Shown: positions 42,419 through 51,071 of the stretch, one piece after another | How the letters are laid out: each line of letters starts with the position of its first letter | Numbering within the stretch: the first letter of the stretch is position 1 | Assembly: GCA_039922495.1 (NCBI GenBank) | Contig: JBDTEO010000043.1 | Coordinates: 23,340 to 87,339 of the forward strand | Direction of reading: 5' to 3' | From: JALYYC01 sp039922495 | Lineage (GTDB): Bacteria; Chloroflexota; Dormibacteria; CF-121 | Length of the DNA: 64,000 bases | The notes under the pieces: model-generated | Told to the model about the DNA's origin: nothing | The model's database searches: none | What the model saw: only the letters and a program-made list of their open reading frames with translations | Translations under genes and position numbers: made by a program

Positions 42419-43600
42419 GTGCGTTTCACGCTGATCGACCTCGTCATCCTCGTCGCCCTGCTCTTTGCCATCGGCAGCGGCTACCGGCGCGGTTTCTGGC
42501 TCTCGCTGGCCCAGTACATCGGTCTCCTCGGCGGCGTCGTCGCCGGGGCTGCCCTGGTGCCCGTGGTCATGGATGGACTCCACATCACCGGGCCGACCGC
42601 GCGGTCCGTCGGCGGGATCCTCGTGCTGGTGATCGTTGGGGCGATCGGCAGCAGCCTCGGCTACGGATTAGGAGAACCCATCCGGCTCCGCCTGCTTGCT
42701 CGCCCCGACCGCGGACGTGCCGATAGCCTGTTGGGCGCCGGCTTCTCGGCGATCGCCCTCCTCTCCGTTTCGTGGTTCCTCGGCCTCAGCCTGGCTCGAG
42801 GGCCGAGCCCCCAGCTGGGCGAGGTGATCCAGCGATCCGTAATTCTGCGAAATCTGGATGCGGCAGCGCCCCGCCCTCCCGGTTTCCTCGGCCGCGTCGA
42901 GGCGATTCTGTCCGGGGTCCGCTTTCCCTCCGCCTTTTCGGGATTCGAGCCGCTCGTGCCGTCGGCGCAACCCGTTCCACCGTCCGCCGACACCCCCGGC
43001 ATCCGGTCGGCGGCGGCCGCCACCTTCAAGATCGTCGGCTATGGCTGCGGTGGCATCGTCTTCGGGAGCGGCTTTCCAGTCGCATCCGGACTGGTGTTGA
43101 CCAACGCCCACGTGGTGGCCGGCACCCAGGGGACAACCGTCAGAATGCCCGATGGCCGCGCGCTGAACGCTCGCGTCGTGCTCTTTGACCCGAATCGTGA
43201 CGTGGCGATCCTCTCCGTCCCCCGGCTTGGCGTCGCTCCCCTGCGTGAGGCGGCGGCCCAGCGAGGGACCACCGGGGCGGCGATCGGCTACCCGGGCGGG
43301 GGAGACGAGAAGATCCTGCCGGCTGTGGTGGATGGCGAGGTCCAGGCGGAAGGTCGCGATATCTACGGCCAAAATCTGGTTATCCGGCACATCTGGATCA
43401 CCGAGGCCGACGTGAAACCCGGGAACTCCGGTGGGCCGCTGGTGGACCAGGCCGGGAACGTGCTCGGCGTCATCTTTGCCGCCTCGACCAGCCAGCCCGG
43501 ACAGTCCTATGCCCTCACCGACGCTGAGGTGCAGCCGGATATCAACGCCGCCGCGGGGCGAACCCAGGGGGTAAATGTGGGTCCCTGCGCGCTCGGCTGA
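42419..43600 (+). CDS. MarP-like membrane serine protease (CvpA + trypsin-like domain)
   Basis: 393 residues. Four N-terminal transmembrane helices of the CvpA type (MRFTLIDLVILVALLF), then a secreted chymotrypsin-like domain with triad His (TNAHVVAG), Asp (FDPNRDVAIL) and Ser (PGNSGGPLV). Two cysteines (YGCGG; GPCALG) could form the disulfide described for MarP of Mycobacterium, which protects against acid and oxidative stress. Start GTG 42419. Periplasm-like or cell-wall-side proteolysis is inferred. Confidence 0.88.
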   Translation: MRFTLIDLVILVALLFAIGSGYRRGFWLSLAQYIGLLGGVVAGAALVPVVMDGLHITGPTARSVGGILVLVIVGAIGSSLGYGLGEPIRLRLLARPDRGRADSLLGAGFSAIALLSVSWFLGLSLARGPSPQLGEVIQRSVILRNLDAAAPRPPGFLGRVEAILSGVRFPSAFSGFEPLVPSAQPVPPSADTPGIRSAAAATFKIVGYGCGGIVFGSGFPVASGLVLTNAHVVAGTQGTTVRMPDGRALNARVVLFDPNRDVAILSVPRLGVAPLREAAAQRGTTGAAIGYPGGGDEKILPAVVDGEVQAEGRDIYGQNLVIRHIWITEADVKPGNSGGPLVDQAGNVLGVIFAASTSQPGQSYALTDAEVQPDINAAAGRTQGVNVGPCALG

Positions 43601-43628
43601 TCCCGGGGCGGGCTTAACATCTGCCCTA

Positions 43629-44840
43629 GTGAAAGAGCCAGTGCCTGACCGAGATCGCGACAGCGGCCGCCAGGCACCGCATTGGGGTGAGTTGCTACGC
43701 CCGGCTGAGATTCTCCTGTATCTCCTGATTGCCGTGGCAGTCGTCGAGCTGTATACGCGCGCCTCCTTCCTGGTTTCCCATGTGTTCAGCGTCCTGCTGC
43801 TCTTCGTCTTCGGCGGCATCATCGCCTTGCTCCTGACCCCGGTGGTCGACGGCATGGAGACGGTTGCCATCTTCCGGAAGCGGCGTGGCCTCGCGGCGAT
43901 CGCCCTGCTGGTTGTCCTCCTCGCCCTGGTCGCGGCGGTCGTCGCGCTGGTGACGCCATCCCTTGTTGCTCAGGCCAAGGCGTTACCGACCCTGCTCGCG
44001 AAAGGCCAGGCCTTCCTAGCCGATGTGCAGGCTCAGCTGAACAGTCATGGCATTCCACTGCAGGTTCAGCTTCCCACTCAGGGTCCCTCCAACGGCACGG
44101 TGATCGGCTCGGCCATCGGCATCCTTGGCGGGACGCTGAGCACGGTGATCGACATCCTTCTCGTCACCGTCATCTCGATTTACTTCCTCGTCCAGGGTCG
44201 CGAGTTGATCGCGGCGGGTCGGAAGCTCTTTCCCGGACACCAGGCCGTCTTTGATTTCATCATGCTGGCTATCGGGAGCACGATGGCGGGCTACGCCCGT
44301 GGCCAGCTGATCATGTCGGTCGGCATGGGTCTCTACACGGGCATTGGCATGAGCGTGGTCGGTGTCCATTACGCCATCGTGCTCGGTATCCTCACCTTTT
44401 TTCTCGAGTTCATTCCTCTGGTGGGCGCCCCCCTCGGCATGGCGACCGCCGTCGTCGTCGCCCTGTTCCAGAGTCCCGTCACGGCGCTGCTCGCGGCAGT
44501 GGTCGGCGTCGGTGGCCACGCATTGGAGGCCTACATCGTCGGGCCCCGGGTCAGTGGCCATGCCACCCGGCTGCACCCCCTGGCTGCCATGGGGGCGCTG
44601 CTGATCGGCGCCGAGCTCGGTGGCGTCCTTGGCGCGCTCTTCGCGGTCCCTGTGGCCGCCATCGCCAACGTCTTCCTCGGGGCGATCTACCGGGCCGGGC
44701 GCGGCCAGGAGGCCCTCACTACCAGCGAGGACGGCGTCGTCAAGCCGGTCGCGCTCCCCCGTCTGGGCGAGGAAATCGGCGAGGTGAAAGACGAGGGCCC
44801 CCTCGAGGGGAAACCCCCCCATACCGCGGGCGAGACTTAG
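43629..44840 (+). CDS. AI-2E family transporter (PerM/YdiK-like)
   Basis: About 403 residues with some eight hydrophobic segments. Family features: the long central amphipathic region after the third helix, and IVLGILTFFLEFIPLVGAPLG and EAYIVGPRVSGHATRLHPL near the end. GTG 43629, 8 bp after TAACAT, is favoured over GTG 43575, which lies inside the previous gene. Substrates for this large family are mostly unknown; the AI-2 label should not be taken literally. Polar C-terminal tail of ~50 residues. Confidence 0.85.
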   Translation: MKEPVPDRDRDSGRQAPHWGELLRPAEILLYLLIAVAVVELYTRASFLVSHVFSVLLLFVFGGIIALLLTPVVDGMETVAIFRKRRGLAAIALLVVLLALVAAVVALVTPSLVAQAKALPTLLAKGQAFLADVQAQLNSHGIPLQVQLPTQGPSNGTVIGSAIGILGGTLSTVIDILLVTVISIYFLVQGRELIAAGRKLFPGHQAVFDFIMLAIGSTMAGYARGQLIMSVGMGLYTGIGMSVVGVHYAIVLGILTFFLEFIPLVGAPLGMATAVVVALFQSPVTALLAAVVGVGGHALEAYIVGPRVSGHATRLHPLAAMGALLIGAELGGVLGALFAVPVAAIANVFLGAIYRAGRGQEALTTSEDGVVKPVALPRLGEEIGEVKDEGPLEGKPPHTAGET

Positions 44841-44850
44841 ACGCGCCGGG

Positions 44851-44867
44851 GGGCCGTCCAGCGGCCC
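44851..44867. terminator. Hairpin between convergent genes
   Basis: GGGCCG (44851-44856), loop TCCAG, CGGCCC (44862-44867) in the 35-bp gap between the AI-2E gene and the end of the respiratory operon. GC-rich 6-bp stem without a T-tract on either strand, so termination is plausible but not certain. Confidence 0.45.
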
Positions 44868-44875
44868 ATCGCCGG

Positions 44876-46252
44876 TTACGGGCTGCTTTGCGGCGTTGGT
44901 GAGGGGGGTGGTTGAGAAATGTTCTGCTGGCCCTGGATCTGCATCTGGCCGGCGATCAGATCGGGGGCGCGGCCGTTTTCGCGGATGTAGGCCATGGTCA
45001 CGATCATCGCCATGGTGAGGACGGTGAGCACCATCAGGAGCCGCTGCTCGCCGCGACCGGCGGTCCCCCAGATCACGCCCGGCAGGCCCCGCAGGTACCA
45101 GACGACGGCCGCGATCGCGATCAGCGTGTAGGCCATCAGGGCGAGGACCTTCCAGGGGATCATGGCCCCGAGGGGATTGATCAGGCCGCCATCCCAGAAG
45201 GGGCGGTTCAGCCCGGCGGTGAGCACCTGGTCATAGGTGAACGCCAGCTGGTACGGCATCGCCGCCAGCAGCGTCGTCAGCACCATGACGACCGACATCG
45301 CCTTCAGCAGGCCGGCGCCACGTGCCTCATCGGTGCGAAGGCGCCGCGCGAAATAGATGGTGGCGACCAGGAACATCAGGCCGAGCAGGGTCATCTGCCA
45401 GAGGAAGACGGTACTCAATGTCCCCCGCATCATCTTGTACCAGCTGCCGTAGGCGTGGAGCTGGATCTCCTTCGCGTAGGAATAGCCGATCACGGGCTGC
45501 AACAGCGTCATGGCGACGCCCCAGAGCAGGCCAAAGCTTCCTGCCCAATCGAAAAACGCCTTATCCTCGGCTGTCTTCGCCCGCAGGAACTTGATGGCGC
45601 AGAAGCCGCCGAAGGCGAAGCCGATATAAGCCAGGTTGCCGACCGTCCGGTGAACGGTCAGCGGATATGACGTGGGGTTGAGGGCGAGACGGATCGGGTT
45701 CGTCGGGTTGGTCGGCGTGAGCATGTAGCTCGCCACGATGTCGATCGTGTAGACCTGGATGAACGATGCGATGGCAAGCAGCCCGCCGATCGCCATGTGG
45801 ACGCTCTTGAACGACCGCAGCGGGTCCCAGGTGTAGTACCAGAGGTAGGCGAGGCTGACCTGCAGGACGAACGACCAGGCCTCAATAAAGAGAGGCCACC
45901 AGGCGATCGTGACCATCGTGGTCCAAAAATGGCCCCACAACCCGACCAGCAGCACGGTGATGAGCAGGATGGCGATGAAGGAGCTGAAGCTGAAGTAGAC
46001 GGTGATGAACCGGCCCAGGCCATGCGCCAGCCGGTCGTAGCGTGGACGCTGCCGCATGTAGCCGAGCCACTCGATCGCAGGGCCGAGCTCTCCGGCACCG
46101 CTGATCAGTCCGGCGATCAGGATGTGGATCGAGAAGAGGCCGCCGATCGCAGCCCGTGCCGCCACGCTGTTGCTGCCCTGCGGGGCGGTCGCGGGGAGCT
46201 CGGTGGCGAGGAGATGGAACCAGGGCCCGATGACGGCGATGACCGCGCTCAC
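44876..46252 (-). CDS. CydA-like heme protein 2 (cytochrome bd subunit I superfamily)
   Basis: 458 residues, about nine hydrophobic helices. Resembles CydA: His43 in the first helix (FSIHILIAG) fits the E. coli His19 heme ligand, PLFIEAW (Glu124) fits the conserved PLAIEG glutamate, and His201 (TVHRTVGNLAYIGFAFGG) fits His186. The Q-loop GRQPW motif is not present; a GRAP sequence (ENGRAPDLI) occupies the corresponding end. The C-terminal 20 residues are Gln/Pro-rich. Start GTG 46252 overlaps the cytochrome b stop by 4 bp (GTGA). Last gene of an eight-gene operon; no CydB homologue is present. Function inferred: heme-bearing electron-transfer or oxygen-reactive subunit. Confidence 0.78.
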   Translation of the reverse strand: MSAVIAVIGPWFHLLATELPATAPQGSNSVAARAAIGGLFSIHILIAGLISGAGELGPAIEWLGYMRQRPRYDRLAHGLGRFITVYFSFSSFIAILLITVLLVGLWGHFWTTMVTIAWWPLFIEAWSFVLQVSLAYLWYYTWDPLRSFKSVHMAIGGLLAIASFIQVYTIDIVASYMLTPTNPTNPIRLALNPTSYPLTVHRTVGNLAYIGFAFGGFCAIKFLRAKTAEDKAFFDWAGSFGLLWGVAMTLLQPVIGYSYAKEIQLHAYGSWYKMMRGTLSTVFLWQMTLLGLMFLVATIYFARRLRTDEARGAGLLKAMSVVMVLTTLLAAMPYQLAFTYDQVLTAGLNRPFWDGGLINPLGAMIPWKVLALMAYTLIAIAAVVWYLRGLPGVIWGTAGRGEQRLLMVLTVLTMAMIVTMAYIRENGRAPDLIAGQMQIQGQQNISQPPPSPTPQSSP

Positions 46253-47415
46253 AGGTTGAACAACCTCCCGGATCCGAGCAGCGTGAGGATCACCATGAAG
46301 AGCACGGCGAAGGCACCTGGCACCATAACCGCCGGGCGCTCGAACGGATTGCGCTCGGGCCCGCGATCGATGACCGGTAGCGCCAGAAGCAGAAGCACCC
46401 CGCCGGTCGGGAGGACAAGCACCAGCGGAATCAACTGCTTGGGGACCAGGACCAGCAGCTGGTCGAGCGGGAGGTAAAACCACTGCGGCACGGGGACGTA
46501 GCTCGTGGTCGCTGGGTCGGCCGGTGCCTCGAGGGGAGCGCCGATCGCGACCGCCAGGATGAAGATGAGGACGACCAGGCCGGCGGACACGATCCCGTCC
46601 TTGAAGGTCTGGTGCGGGTAGAAGTCTTCCGTCTCCAACGGTGCAGCCCAGAGCTCGTCCGATGGCGTGGCGGGATAGGGTGGCTCAATTCGACGCTCCG
46701 GGGGGGCCGGCGGAACATCAACCCCCTCCCGGGTCCGGTATGCCCCCCGGTAGTTGACGTAGGAGCCGAACTCGCCGTGCTTGCGGAGCAGCGCCAGGTG
46801 GGCGCCGATCAGCGGGAAGAGAATCGCGGGCAGCAACCAGACGTGGATGCCGAAGGTGCGGACGAGCGTCACGGGGCCGACGGTATCGCCACCGCGCCAG
46901 AGGGCCCGAATGAAGGAGCCGATCACTGGCGTGTAGGCCGGGATGTTGGTGACGACCACCGCCGTCCAGTACGCCGCTTGATCCCAGGGGAGGAACGCCC
47001 CGGTGATGGCCATCCCCAGCACGAGGATGAGCAACCCGACGCCGGTCACCCAGTTCAGCTCGCGCGGGCGCTTGTACGATCCCGAAAAGAAGGTTCGGAC
47101 CATGTGCAGGCCGATCATGAAGAGAAGGACGTAGGCCGACCAGAGATGGATTCCGCGCACGATCGAGCCAAAGGCATCGTGCTGCTGGACGAAGTAGAGG
47201 CTCTCCCACGCCTCTTTGACCGAGGGTACGTAGAGGAGTGTCAGGAAAATACCCGTGATCAGTTGCAGGATGATCAGGACCAGCGTCGCGCTTCCCAGCG
47301 TGTAGAACCAGGCGCCGCGCACCGGGACGGCCTCGTAGAGGCCCTTTCGCAGCAGACTCCGGATCGACGATCGCTCGTCCATCCAGTCGTATGCCAAGCC
47401 AAGCCAGCGGACCAT
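46249..47415 (-). CDS. Cytochrome b (b6-like, single-chain) of a Rieske/cytochrome b complex
   Basis: 388 residues. Heme ligands His90/His104 (13 residues between) and His191/His206 (14 between); the 14-residue spacing is the cytochrome b6 pattern. N- and C-terminal halves (b6 and subunit IV) are in one chain. The quinol-site PEWY motif reads PQWF here, with Gln for Glu. The position of the b6 cysteine that binds heme c(n) is Thr (WFYTLGS). Oxidises menaquinol with the Rieske protein encoded 3 bp upstream. ATG 47415. Confidence 0.92.
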   Translation of the reverse strand: MVRWLGLAYDWMDERSSIRSLLRKGLYEAVPVRGAWFYTLGSATLVLIILQLITGIFLTLLYVPSVKEAWESLYFVQQHDAFGSIVRGIHLWSAYVLLFMIGLHMVRTFFSGSYKRPRELNWVTGVGLLILVLGMAITGAFLPWDQAAYWTAVVVTNIPAYTPVIGSFIRALWRGGDTVGPVTLVRTFGIHVWLLPAILFPLIGAHLALLRKHGEFGSYVNYRGAYRTREGVDVPPAPPERRIEPPYPATPSDELWAAPLETEDFYPHQTFKDGIVSAGLVVLIFILAVAIGAPLEAPADPATTSYVPVPQWFYLPLDQLLVLVPKQLIPLVLVLPTGGVLLLLALPVIDRGPERNPFERPAVMVPGAFAVLFMVILTLLGSGRLFNL

Positions 47416-47418
47416 GAC

Positions 47419-47925
47419 TCAGATCTCCTCGGTGAACCGGTTTTCGACGTAGAGGGTGGTGCCGTCGATCCGGTGGACAAATTCGGGCAGCGGTTTCGGC
47501 GGCGGACCACCCACGTTCTGTCCCGTGATGTCGTAGAGGCCGCCGTGGCACGGACAGAGGAATTGCCGAAGGGTGGCTGCCCACCGCACTGGACATTCCA
47601 TGTGCGAGCACACGTTCGAGAGCACCTTGGTCTGCCCGTTGACCTTGACCACATAGACCGCCAACTTGGTCTCCGGCACGGGCCAGGCATTCTGCGGAAA
47701 GGCCACCTCGAATTTGGTCGGTTCCAGTTCAGGCACGCCGCTGATGTCCCCGACCTTGCGCTCGACGTATTGCTGTCGGCGAAACAGCGGCGAGATGAGG
47801 AAGCCGATGATCGGGATGCCAAGGGCGAGGCCGACGATCGCGCCGGCGACCTGGGTGCCGAGGATGCCGAACTGCCGGCGGCTCAGCCGCCGCGGATCAG
47901 GAAGCGCCATATCGGATGAATCCAT
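47419..47925 (-). CDS. Rieske iron-sulfur protein
   Basis: 168 residues from ATG 47925 (AGGGGTG upstream; ATG 47910 is the alternative). Tat-type N-terminus RRLSRRQFGILG followed by one membrane helix (VAGAIVGLALGIPIIGFLI). Cluster box 1 CSHMEC and box 2 CPCHGGLYD supply two Cys and two His ligands plus the disulfide pair. It takes one electron from quinol bound to the cytochrome b encoded next and passes it on; no cytochrome c1/f gene is in the operon. Overlaps the upstream small gene by 29 bp. Confidence 0.93.
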   Translation of the reverse strand: MDSSDMALPDPRRLSRRQFGILGTQVAGAIVGLALGIPIIGFLISPLFRRQQYVERKVGDISGVPELEPTKFEVAFPQNAWPVPETKLAVYVVKVNGQTKVLSNVCSHMECPVRWAATLRQFLCPCHGGLYDITGQNVGGPPPKPLPEFVHRIDGTTLYVENRFTEEI

Positions 47926-48133
47926 AGAGCACCCCTGCGGTGCCGAGGACAATGAACAGCAGCGTGATGGTGATGGCTCCACCGACAAGCCAGAAGGTGA
48001 GCACCGACTGGTTGTGGCCGCGCCGGAACCAGCGGCGAAGGCCGGCGACGACGATCCCGATCAGCAGTAGCGTCAGGCCGACCATGAAGGCGCTGATCAG
48101 TGCCAGGTAGAAAAACGTCTGCAAACTACCCAC
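47897..48133 (-). CDS. Small two-helix membrane protein in the respiratory operon, 78 aa
   Basis: 78 residues: helix 1 (TFFYLALISAFMVGLTLLLIG) [core LALISAFMVGLTLLLIG], a basic loop (RRWFRRGHNQ), and helix 2 (AITITLLFIVLGTAGVLYGF). Sits between CydA-like 1 and the Rieske gene, overlapping the latter by 29 bp. Likely an accessory subunit of the complex; no named family recognised. Confidence 0.8.
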   Translation of the reverse strand: MGSLQTFFYLALISAFMVGLTLLLIGIVVAGLRRWFRRGHNQSVLTFWLVGGAITITLLFIVLGTAGVLYGFIRYGAS

Positions 48134-48151
48134 TCGGGCGCCTCTGCCGGC

Positions 48152-49411
48152 TCACGGGTAGTACCCCTTGCTGGGGGACTGGAAGATTCCATAGCTGTCG
48201 CCCTCTTTGAGCTGGCCGTAGATCGTGTAGTCGCTGCGCGCGGTGGTTCGGATCACGCCCATCAGGAGGAAGAGCAGCATGGCGCTCACACCGGTCACCG
48301 CGAGGGTGACCTGGCTGCTGCGGCGCAGGTCCTGGGTGACCGCTCGGACTCGCGGGCGCGAGACGACCCAATGCAGCAGGCTCAACAACACGGCCACGGC
48401 GAGTGCGATGTACCGGAGCCAGAAGAGTCCCTTCGGAAAGAGGGGGGCGGGTGCCATCGTGACCAGCGACAACAGCACCACGATCGTGGTCAGGGTGATC
48501 CCCGGTGCGCTCGGCCGAGCCTGCCAGAAATAGAGGTTGCTCCCGATCAGGAGGATGGAGAGAAAGGCGGCCTGTACCAGCCAGAGCCAGGCAAACGGCC
48601 CCTGCATCGAGTACTGAAACGCCCCTGGGGATGCCTGCTTGACGCTCTCAACGAACACAGCGCCCAGCACGATTTGCGGCACGAGGGTGAGGAAGCCGAC
48701 CACCAGGCTGGTGCGTGCCGCCCAGTGGTGGTAAAGGCGATCGGCCGGAAGCCGGCTGGCCGCGGCATAGATAGCCGCCACCGCCGCGATGAAGAAGGCC
48801 GCCCAGGACAGGTTGCCGATAAAGCGATGGCCGAGTTCGGGCCAGTAGGAGGGATTGAAGAAGGCGCCGGATCCGCTCCCCGTTCCAGGGGTGAGGAGGA
48901 AGCTGTCGAGGGCCACGATGATGAAAAGAAAGACGTGCTCGGTGGCGGCGGTGAAGTAACCGATCCCGATGTGCAAACCCTTGCGAGCGGCGAAGCGATC
49001 CCATCGGAGGTTGTAGGTCAGCAGCCCGATCAAGGTGAGAAACCAGATGCTGAAGGCGATCACCGCCGGCCAGAAGAAGATCGTGATCAGGGTGACGAAG
49101 AACTTCGGGTAGAGGGCGGTCACCACGATCACGGCGAAGCCGCCAAGCGTCGCGCCCAGGCTGAAGATCTTGACGTTGACATTGCCCAGGGCCCTCGCAT
49201 AGCGCTCGAAGCGGGGATCCTGCCGGACCACGCCGATCCACTCAAAGGTTGGGCCGAGCACCAGCGAGCCCATCGTGAACGACCCAAAGATGATGTGGAT
49301 CAGGAAAAAGATGCCGACCGTCCAGCGGTTGGTGATGAAGGGAATTTGCACGCTGGGTTGGTCGATCTTGAATGACTGGGCCAGCATCGTCAGCGATACG
49401 CTCGTACTCAT
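48152..49411 (-). CDS. CydA-like heme protein 1 (cytochrome bd subunit I superfamily)
   Basis: 419 residues, about nine hydrophobic helices, paralogous to the protein at 44876. His39 in FFLIHIIFGSF matches the first-helix heme ligand, and LGHRFIGNLSWAAFF (about residue 205) matches the second His. The PLAIEG-type glutamate is replaced (WPAVIAFSIW), and there is no GRQPW; the end reads VIRTTARSDYTIYGQL. ATG 49411 overlaps the ABC permease stop (ATGA). Loss of the glutamate suggests an electron-transfer or structural rather than oxygen-reducing role, if the alignment is right. Confidence 0.75.
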   Translation of the reverse strand: MSTSVSLTMLAQSFKIDQPSVQIPFITNRWTVGIFFLIHIIFGSFTMGSLVLGPTFEWIGVVRQDPRFERYARALGNVNVKIFSLGATLGGFAVIVVTALYPKFFVTLITIFFWPAVIAFSIWFLTLIGLLTYNLRWDRFAARKGLHIGIGYFTAATEHVFLFIIVALDSFLLTPGTGSGSGAFFNPSYWPELGHRFIGNLSWAAFFIAAVAAIYAAASRLPADRLYHHWAARTSLVVGFLTLVPQIVLGAVFVESVKQASPGAFQYSMQGPFAWLWLVQAAFLSILLIGSNLYFWQARPSAPGITLTTIVVLLSLVTMAPAPLFPKGLFWLRYIALAVAVLLSLLHWVVSRPRVRAVTQDLRRSSQVTLAVTGVSAMLLFLLMGVIRTTARSDYTIYGQLKEGDSYGIFQSPSKGYYP

Positions 49412-50118
49412 TCCGACTCCAGCACCCGACGGCCCAATCGGCCAATGAGGCCGGCGGCCCCGACGAGGAACCCTAAGCCGGCGAGGGCCGTCTCCCACGG
49501 AAGCAGGTTTGACTGGCCGCCGAGAGCGCCCAGGAGCGCTTCATGGAGATAGCTGAAGGGGAGGAATCGCGACACAACCAGGAGAGCGGGCTCGGTCAGG
49601 GGGGCGAACACGCCCGACAGGTAGAGGACCGGCAGGAGCGGAATGAAGATGTAGAGCATGACCTCGCCGGGCGAATCGGATAGAACGCTGGCGACGGCGC
49701 CAAGCAGGTTTCCGACCAGCAAGGCGGCCATGCTCGTCAGCAACAGGGCCGGCCACCAGGCAATGCTGTTCGGGTACCGGACCGCAACCAGCAGCAGCAC
49801 GGGAATCAGCTGGAGGAAGTCGATCGCGGCGTTGACCGTGAGCCGTTCCAGGAGCAAACGACCCGGGGTCACCGGCAAGGTCCGGTAGCGCACCGTGAGG
49901 CCCACCAGCCGTTCCCGCGTCAGGACGGCGCCGGCGCCCAGGGCACCAATGATCGTGATGAGCATCGTGAGCGCCATCGCGACGTAGATGACCGGCGCGT
50001 GGGTGAAGAGGAGGGGGATGGCGATGAAGAGCGGGAAGAGCAGCTTGATCACCATGGCTCGGCGTCGCTGGTAGAACTCGAGGAGCTCGCGCTGCCAGAC
50101 GGTGCCGGCCAGCATCAT
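49408..50118 (-). CDS. ABC-2 type exporter permease (CcmB-like)
   Basis: 236 residues, six hydrophobic helices. N-terminal QRELLEFYQRRRAMVIKLLFP, a GAGAVLTRERLVGLTVRYRTLPV cytoplasmic stretch [core ERLVGLTVRYRTLPV] and helices with SDSPGEVMLYIFIPLLPVLYL. Start ATG 50118 overlaps the ATPase stop (ATGA). Its place in front of the heme-protein genes suggests export or assembly of heme or another cofactor for the complex (inference). Confidence 0.85.
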   Translation of the reverse strand: MMLAGTVWQRELLEFYQRRRAMVIKLLFPLFIAIPLLFTHAPVIYVAMALTMLITIIGALGAGAVLTRERLVGLTVRYRTLPVTPGRLLLERLTVNAAIDFLQLIPVLLLVAVRYPNSIAWWPALLLTSMAALLVGNLLGAVASVLSDSPGEVMLYIFIPLLPVLYLSGVFAPLTEPALLVVSRFLPFSYLHEALLGALGGQSNLLPWETALAGLGFLVGAAGLIGRLGRRVLESE

Positions 50119-51071
50119 TCGTGGGCGGCTGGGAGGGCGACGCCCGTCAACTTCAGAAACAGATCGCCGAGGTTGGGGCGTCGAACCCGCATGGTGCTGA
50201 CCAGGTCGGCGGTGCCATTGAGCACGGCGAGGACGTCGGCTGGATTGGCGCCACGTGCCAGGACGATATGGACGGTATCGCCTTCGACGTTGGCCGCCTG
50301 AACCGCCGGCAGAAGCCACAACTTCTCGAGCGAGACGGGCGAGCTCATCTGGAGCTGGACCTCCTTTGATCCGGCGAGCTCGGTCATCAACTCGGGAACC
50401 CGGCCTTCGCGGATCACCCGGCCCTGGTGCAGGAACAGGATCCGGTCGCAAAGGCGTTCGGCGAGGTGGACGTCGTTGGTCGCCAGGATGATCGCCGTGC
50501 CCGTCAGGGTGAGCAACTGCAGCCGCTCGATGAGGTCGAGCTCCGCGCGGTAGTCGAGGGCGAGCGTCGGCTCGTCGAGAAGCAAGATCGCTGGCCGGTG
50601 CACGAGGGCCTCGACCAGGTTGAGCCGGCGCTTCATCCCAAGCGAATACTCGCCAACCCGCTGGTCTCGGGCGTCCGAGATGCCCGACCAAGAAAACAAC
50701 TCGTCCAGGCGGCTGCGGGCGAGATCCGGGGTGAGCCCGAACTGCCGCGCAAAGAACCACCCGTTTTGGTAGCCCGTCATCTGGTCGAAATGGGCTGCCT
50801 GGTCGAGGACAACGCCAAGCCGCCGTCGCACCGACGGATCGCGGGAGTTGCTGTTTCCGAACCAGGTCAGCCGCCCGGAGGTCGGTGTTGAGGCGGTGGC
50901 CAGCATCCGCAGCAACGTCGTTTTGCCGGAGCCGTTCGGCCCCATCAGGCCGACCACCTCTCCCGCCTTGAGCGTCAGGCTGATCCCAAAAACGCCTTTC
51001 CCGCCGCCGTAGACCCGGCTCAGGTCGCTGGCGTTGAGCAGCTCAGCCGTTGAAGCCGTATCGGCCTTCAT
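50115..51071 (-). CDS. ABC transporter ATP-binding protein
   Basis: 318 residues. Walker A GPNGSGKTT, Q-loop region VLDQAAHFDQMT, signature YSLGMKRR (usual LSGGxKRR altered), Walker B ILLLDEPTLALD and the switch position ATNDVHLAE, where Asn-Asp replaces Thr-His. The C-terminal ~90 residues are a regulatory extension. Pairs with the permease at 49408. Start ATG 51071 lies inside the last 29 bases of the USP/PCP_red gene. Confidence 0.9.
   Translation of the reverse strand: MKADTASTAELLNASDLSRVYGGGKGVFGISLTLKAGEVVGLMGPNGSGKTTLLRMLATASTPTSGRLTWFGNSNSRDPSVRRRLGVVLDQAAHFDQMTGYQNGWFFARQFGLTPDLARSRLDELFSWSGISDARDQRVGEYSLGMKRRLNLVEALVHRPAILLLDEPTLALDYRAELDLIERLQLLTLTGTAIILATNDVHLAERLCDRILFLHQGRVIREGRVPELMTELAGSKEVQLQMSSPVSLEKLWLLPAVQAANVEGDTVHIVLARGANPADVLAVLNGTADLVSTMRVRRPNLGDLFLKLTGVALPAAHE

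Noticed and set aside
46612..47919. 435-codon plus-strand frame over the cytochrome b and Rieske genes
   Set aside because: Antisense shadow: composition is charged and low in hydrophobic residues, while the minus strand encodes clear heme and Fe-S proteins.
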